Below are positions 61,539-64,000 of a stretch of 64,000 nt of DNA, one piece after another. The DNA comes from Clostridiales bacterium. Its GTDB lineage: Bacteria; Bacillota; Clostridia; Caldicoprobacterales; DTU083. The position numbers were made by a program, and so were the translations under genes. The notes beneath the pieces are model-generated. The model had not been told where the DNA came from and searched no databases. It was given only the letters and a program-made list of their open reading frames with translations. How positions within the stretch are numbered: position 1 is the stretch's first letter; every line of letters begins with the position of its first letter. The stretch spans positions 1 to 64,000 of the forward strand of contig DUOA01000077.1 of assembly GCA_012839095.1 (NCBI GenBank), written 5' to 3'.

Positions 61539-61551
61539 TTGGCCAAACAGT

Positions 61552-61580
61552 TTGATAAAATCAACATTTTTTGGTAAAAT
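61552..61580 (+). promoter_or_regulatory. Promoter of the diaminopimelate dehydrogenase gene
   Basis: -35 TTGATA (61552-61557), 17-base spacer, -10 TAAAAT (61575-61580). The -35 lies in TTGAT-AAA-ATCAA (61552-61564), a 13-base palindrome resembling a shortened Fnr box, which may be coincidental. Confidence 0.65.
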
Positions 61581-61654
61581 ATCAGTTATTGAAAGAAGGA
61601 AGTGAACCCTAAGAGGACCTTACTAAAATCTATGAACAAGGAAGGTAGATGGGG

Positions 61655-62644
61655 ATGAAGAAAATAAGAATCGGCATTTCAGGATACGGTAATCTGGGAA
61701 GAGGGGTCGAGCTGGCTGTCAGGCAGTGCCCCGATATGGAGCTGGTGGGAATTTTTACCCGTAGACCGCCTGAAACGGTAAAGCCGGCAGATAAAACCGT
61801 TAAGGTAATGCATATAGATCAGGCAGAAAGCATGAGGGACCGGATTGATGTAATGATTCTCTGCGGCGGCTCAGCCACGGATTTGCCGGAGCAGGGCCCG
61901 TATTTAGCCAAACTATTCAATACTGTTGACAGCTTTGATACCCACGCAAAAATACCTGCTTATTTTGAAAGCATGGATGAAGCGGCCGGATCATCCGGCC
62001 TGATAAGCATAATTTCAGTAGGATGGGATCCAGGCTTGTTTTCCATTAACCGCATGATGGCAGAAGCTGTTCTGCCCCAGGGAGAAAATTATACCTTCTG
62101 GGGCAAGGGGGTCAGCCAGGGACATTCTGATGCCATACGGCGGATAGATGGAGTGAGGGACGCAAAGCAGTATACCATTCCAATTCAGCAAGCCGTGGAC
62201 AAGGTGAGAAGCGGCATGAGCCCGGAACTCTCAACCAGGGATAAGCATTTTCGCGACTGTTATGTGGTTTTGGAGGAAGGGGCTGATCCGGCCAGGATCG
62301 AAGAGCAGATCAAAACCATGCCCAACTACTTTGCAGATTATGAGACCAGGGTTACTTTTATCACGGAAGAAGAACTGAAAAGGGAGCATTCTGCTATGCC
62401 TCATGGCGGCTTTGTTATCCGGAGCGGAAAAACCGGAGAGGATAATGAGAATACCAGCATCATTGAATTCTCGCTCAGGCTGGACAGCAATCCGGAGTTT
62501 ACAGCCAGTGTACTGACTGCATATGCCCGGGCCGCCTGGAGAATGCAGCAGGAAGGGCAGACCGGAGCCCGCACTGTATTTGATGTGCCCCCGGCTTACC
62601 TGTCGCCCAAATCTGCGGCAGAGCTGAGGAAAGAGCTTCTGTAG
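61655..62644 (+). CDS. ddh: meso-Diaminopimelate D-dehydrogenase
   Basis: NADPH-dependent enzyme making meso-diaminopimelate from tetrahydrodipicolinate in one step, for lysine and peptidoglycan. Nucleotide-binding N-terminus IRIGISGYGNLGRGVELAV; family motifs VGIFTRRPP, CGGSATDLPEQGP, NTVDSFDTH and SVGWDPGLFSINR; length 329 residues is standard. ATG 61655 is chosen over ATG 61649 since AAGGAAGG is 9 bases upstream of it. Single gene with own promoter, divergent from the YeeE/YedE pair. Confidence 0.95.
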   Translation: MKKIRIGISGYGNLGRGVELAVRQCPDMELVGIFTRRPPETVKPADKTVKVMHIDQAESMRDRIDVMILCGGSATDLPEQGPYLAKLFNTVDSFDTHAKIPAYFESMDEAAGSSGLISIISVGWDPGLFSINRMMAEAVLPQGENYTFWGKGVSQGHSDAIRRIDGVRDAKQYTIPIQQAVDKVRSGMSPELSTRDKHFRDCYVVLEEGADPARIEEQIKTMPNYFADYETRVTFITEEELKREHSAMPHGGFVIRSGKTGEDNENTSIIEFSLRLDSNPEFTASVLTAYARAAWRMQQEGQTGARTVFDVPPAYLSPKSAAELRKELL

Positions 62645-62875
62645 AACAGCAGCTGCAAAACACCTGATAGAAGTTAATGAGGCCGGTAACATCCCTTTTG
62701 ATGCCCGGCGGACATGGAAGCGCCGGAATTTGATTCGTCCGCTGATAGCTGTTATGATATAGTGTAATGTGTGCTGCAGAAATCAGGTTCAATATCTACA
62801 AGTGCTATGACAGGCCTGTATTACTGATTAGAACGAATATTATCCATGTGCAGGTAAAGGAACTGGGGGATAGGT

Positions 62876-63610
62876 ATGAAAGCGATTATATTGGCAGCAG
62901 GATATGCCACCAGGCTGTATCCGCTCACGGAGAATATGCCGAAAGCATTGTTGAAAGTAGGCAGCAGGGCGATTCTGGATCATATTATGGAAAATGTCAC
63001 CCGGATAGATGCGGTAGATGGAATCCATATAGTTACCAATGAAAAGTTCTATCAGGATTTTTTGGACTGGAAGAAAGAAAGCGATTATGATATTCCGATT
63101 ACCATATATAATGACGGCACCACCAGTAACGATGACCGGCTGGGTGCCTTGGGTGATTTGAAGTTTGTGCTGGATCAGGCAGGTATTTCAGACGATATAA
63201 TAGTTCTGGCCGGAGACAACCTGATGGATTTTTCTCTGAGGGATTTCTATGATTACCATAAAGCAGTGGACGGCAATGCTGTATGTGTCAAAGAGATAGA
63301 GCCTGAGGATACTTCCAGGTTTGGCATTGTTCTTATGGATGAAACCAACCGGATTATTGATTTTGAAGAGAAGCCGGAGCATCCCAAATCTCTTATCGGG
63401 GCTTTTGCAGTTTATATTTACAAAAGGGAAACCCTGAAACTGCTGGATGAGTATCTGAAAGCAGGCAATAATCCGGATGCTCCGGGGAACTTTCCTGCCT
63501 GGCTGTGTCAGCGGGATTCGGTATACGGCTATCTGTTTGACGGAAACTGCTACGACATAGGCACACATGATGCATATAATGAGGTGCAGGAGCTATATAA
63601 AGACAGATAG
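62876..63610 (+). CDS. Sugar-phosphate nucleotidyltransferase
   Basis: Nucleotidyltransferase of 244 residues that activates a sugar phosphate or phosphocholine-type alcohol with NTP. Signature [20 protein letters not shown] followed by MPKALL, then metal-binding Asp in [10 protein letters not shown] and the [10 protein letters not shown] loop. Short, without the C-terminal beta-helix of GlmU or GlgC, so of the RmlA/LicC-like single-domain type. GGGGGATAGG precedes the ATG. The substrate is unclear; it lies directly before tadA. Confidence 0.9.
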   Translation: MKAIILAAGYATRLYPLTENMPKALLKVGSRAILDHIMENVTRIDAVDGIHIVTNEKFYQDFLDWKKESDYDIPITIYNDGTTSNDDRLGALGDLKFVLDQAGISDDIIVLAGDNLMDFSLRDFYDYHKAVDGNAVCVKEIEPEDTSRFGIVLMDETNRIIDFEEKPEHPKSLIGAFAVYIYKRETLKLLDEYLKAGNNPDAPGNFPAWLCQRDSVYGYLFDGNCYDIGTHDAYNEVQELYKDR

Positions 63611-63621
63611 GAGCTTTAATC

Positions 63622-64000
63622 TTGAACCCGGAATTTATGAAGGAAGCCCTGACAGAGGCGCGGAAAGCCTTTGAACTGGATGAAGTGCCTGTCGGTGCTG
63701 TTATTGTAAAAAATGGGGAGATAATAGGCCGGGGGCACAATCTCAGGGAGAGCAGGAAGGATCCGACCCTCCATGCGGAGATGATTGCCATCAGGCAGGC
63801 TGCGGCTGCTTTGGGAGGCTGGCGCTTAACAGACTGCGACCTCTATGTTACAATTGAGCCATGCCCCATGTGTGCCGGCGCTATAATACAGGCAAGAATA
63901 AATCACGTCATATTTGGAGCCCGGGATCCCAAAGCCGGTTGTGCAGGCAGTTTATACAATCTGCTTAAAGATCATCGATTCAATCATCAGGCGGAAGTAA
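63622..64000 (+). CDS. tadA: tRNA-specific adenosine deaminase TadA (partial, runs off the window)
   Basis: Zinc deaminase that converts the wobble adenosine of tRNA-Arg(ACG) to inosine. Zinc ligands and catalytic Glu are seen in TLHAEMIAI and [12 protein letters not shown]-terminus [20 protein letters not shown] is typical. I start at TTG 63622, 8 bases after AGGAG; ATG 63637 is an alternative. The frame is open to position 64000 with about 126 codons; the C-terminal part lies outside the window. Confidence 0.93.
   Translation, partial: MNPEFMKEALTEARKAFELDEVPVGAVIVKNGEIIGRGHNLRESRKDPTLHAEMIAIRQAAAALGGWRLTDCDLYVTIEPCPMCAGAIIQARINHVIFGARDPKAGCAGSLYNLLKDHRFNHQAEV

Noticed and set aside
61552-61564. 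Fnr box TTGAT-AAA-ATCAA as a separate operator
   Set aside because: It has a 3-base centre instead of 4 and coincides with the -35 of the ddh promoter, so it is recorded only as part of that promoter.

Overview
The window looks like chromosome of an anaerobic, plant-polysaccharide-degrading Firmicute (class Clostridia; probably close to the cellulosome-forming Oscillospiraceae/Hungateiclostridiaceae). Grounds: strong AGGAGG-type ribosome sites, LplA/LplB/YtcP-type sugar transporters with YesM/YesN two-component systems, Gram-positive lipoprotein signal peptides, a meso-diaminopimelate dehydrogenase, and a cohesin/dockerin gene pair. The species assignment is inference. I see no integrase, transposase, CRISPR array or rRNA.

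Layout. 1-4.2 kb: ECF sigma factor, probable membrane anti-sigma partner, proline-rich lipoprotein, D-2-hydroxyacid dehydrogenase. 4.3 kb: tRNA-Arg(CCT) with its own promoter and terminator. 4.6-10.3 kb: sugar catabolism (GH36 alpha-galactosidase, a decayed URO-D-like gene, GntR/UTRA repressor, SIS-domain sugar-phosphate enzyme, PfkB kinase); the last three share a palindromic operator. 10.4-21.9 kb: two tandem ABC sugar-transporter triads on the minus strand, divergent from a YesN/YesM pair. 22.4-27.9 kb: a 1444-residue secreted multi-enzyme protein ending in cohesin plus dockerin, then a membrane-anchored cohesin protein. 27.9-33.1 kb: a GIY-YIG/ArsC fusion (minus strand) and sbcD-sbcC.

33.2-47.4 kb: the most unusual part, an eight-gene operon behind a near-consensus promoter. 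It encodes a vWA-like lipoprotein, a four-helix membrane protein, a tubulin/FtsZ-like GTPase, a 1170-residue protein with an actin/Hsp70-type ATPase core, a membrane-anchored coiled-coil protein, a MotA/TolQ/ZorA-like channel with a long tail, a MotB/ZorB-like protein with OmpA domain, and a 1133-residue protein I do not recognise. Tight spacing, including two overlaps, suggests one envelope-anchored, ion-driven machine with two nucleotide-dependent cytoskeletal-fold partners. It shares the motor module of Zorya defence but has none of the Zorya effectors. Its function is unknown to me.

47.5-58.6 kb: two tiny genes, a second YesM/YesN pair, an alpha/beta hydrolase, a third transporter triad with a GH172 (DUF2961) enzyme, a membrane protein, and a convergent amidohydrolase. 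58.9-61.6 kb: a Crp/Fnr regulator, thioredoxin and two YeeE/YedE half-transporters, with a perfect palindrome at about -40 of the transporter promoter. 61.6-64 kb: diaminopimelate dehydrogenase, a sugar nucleotidyltransferase and the start of tadA, cut by the window end.
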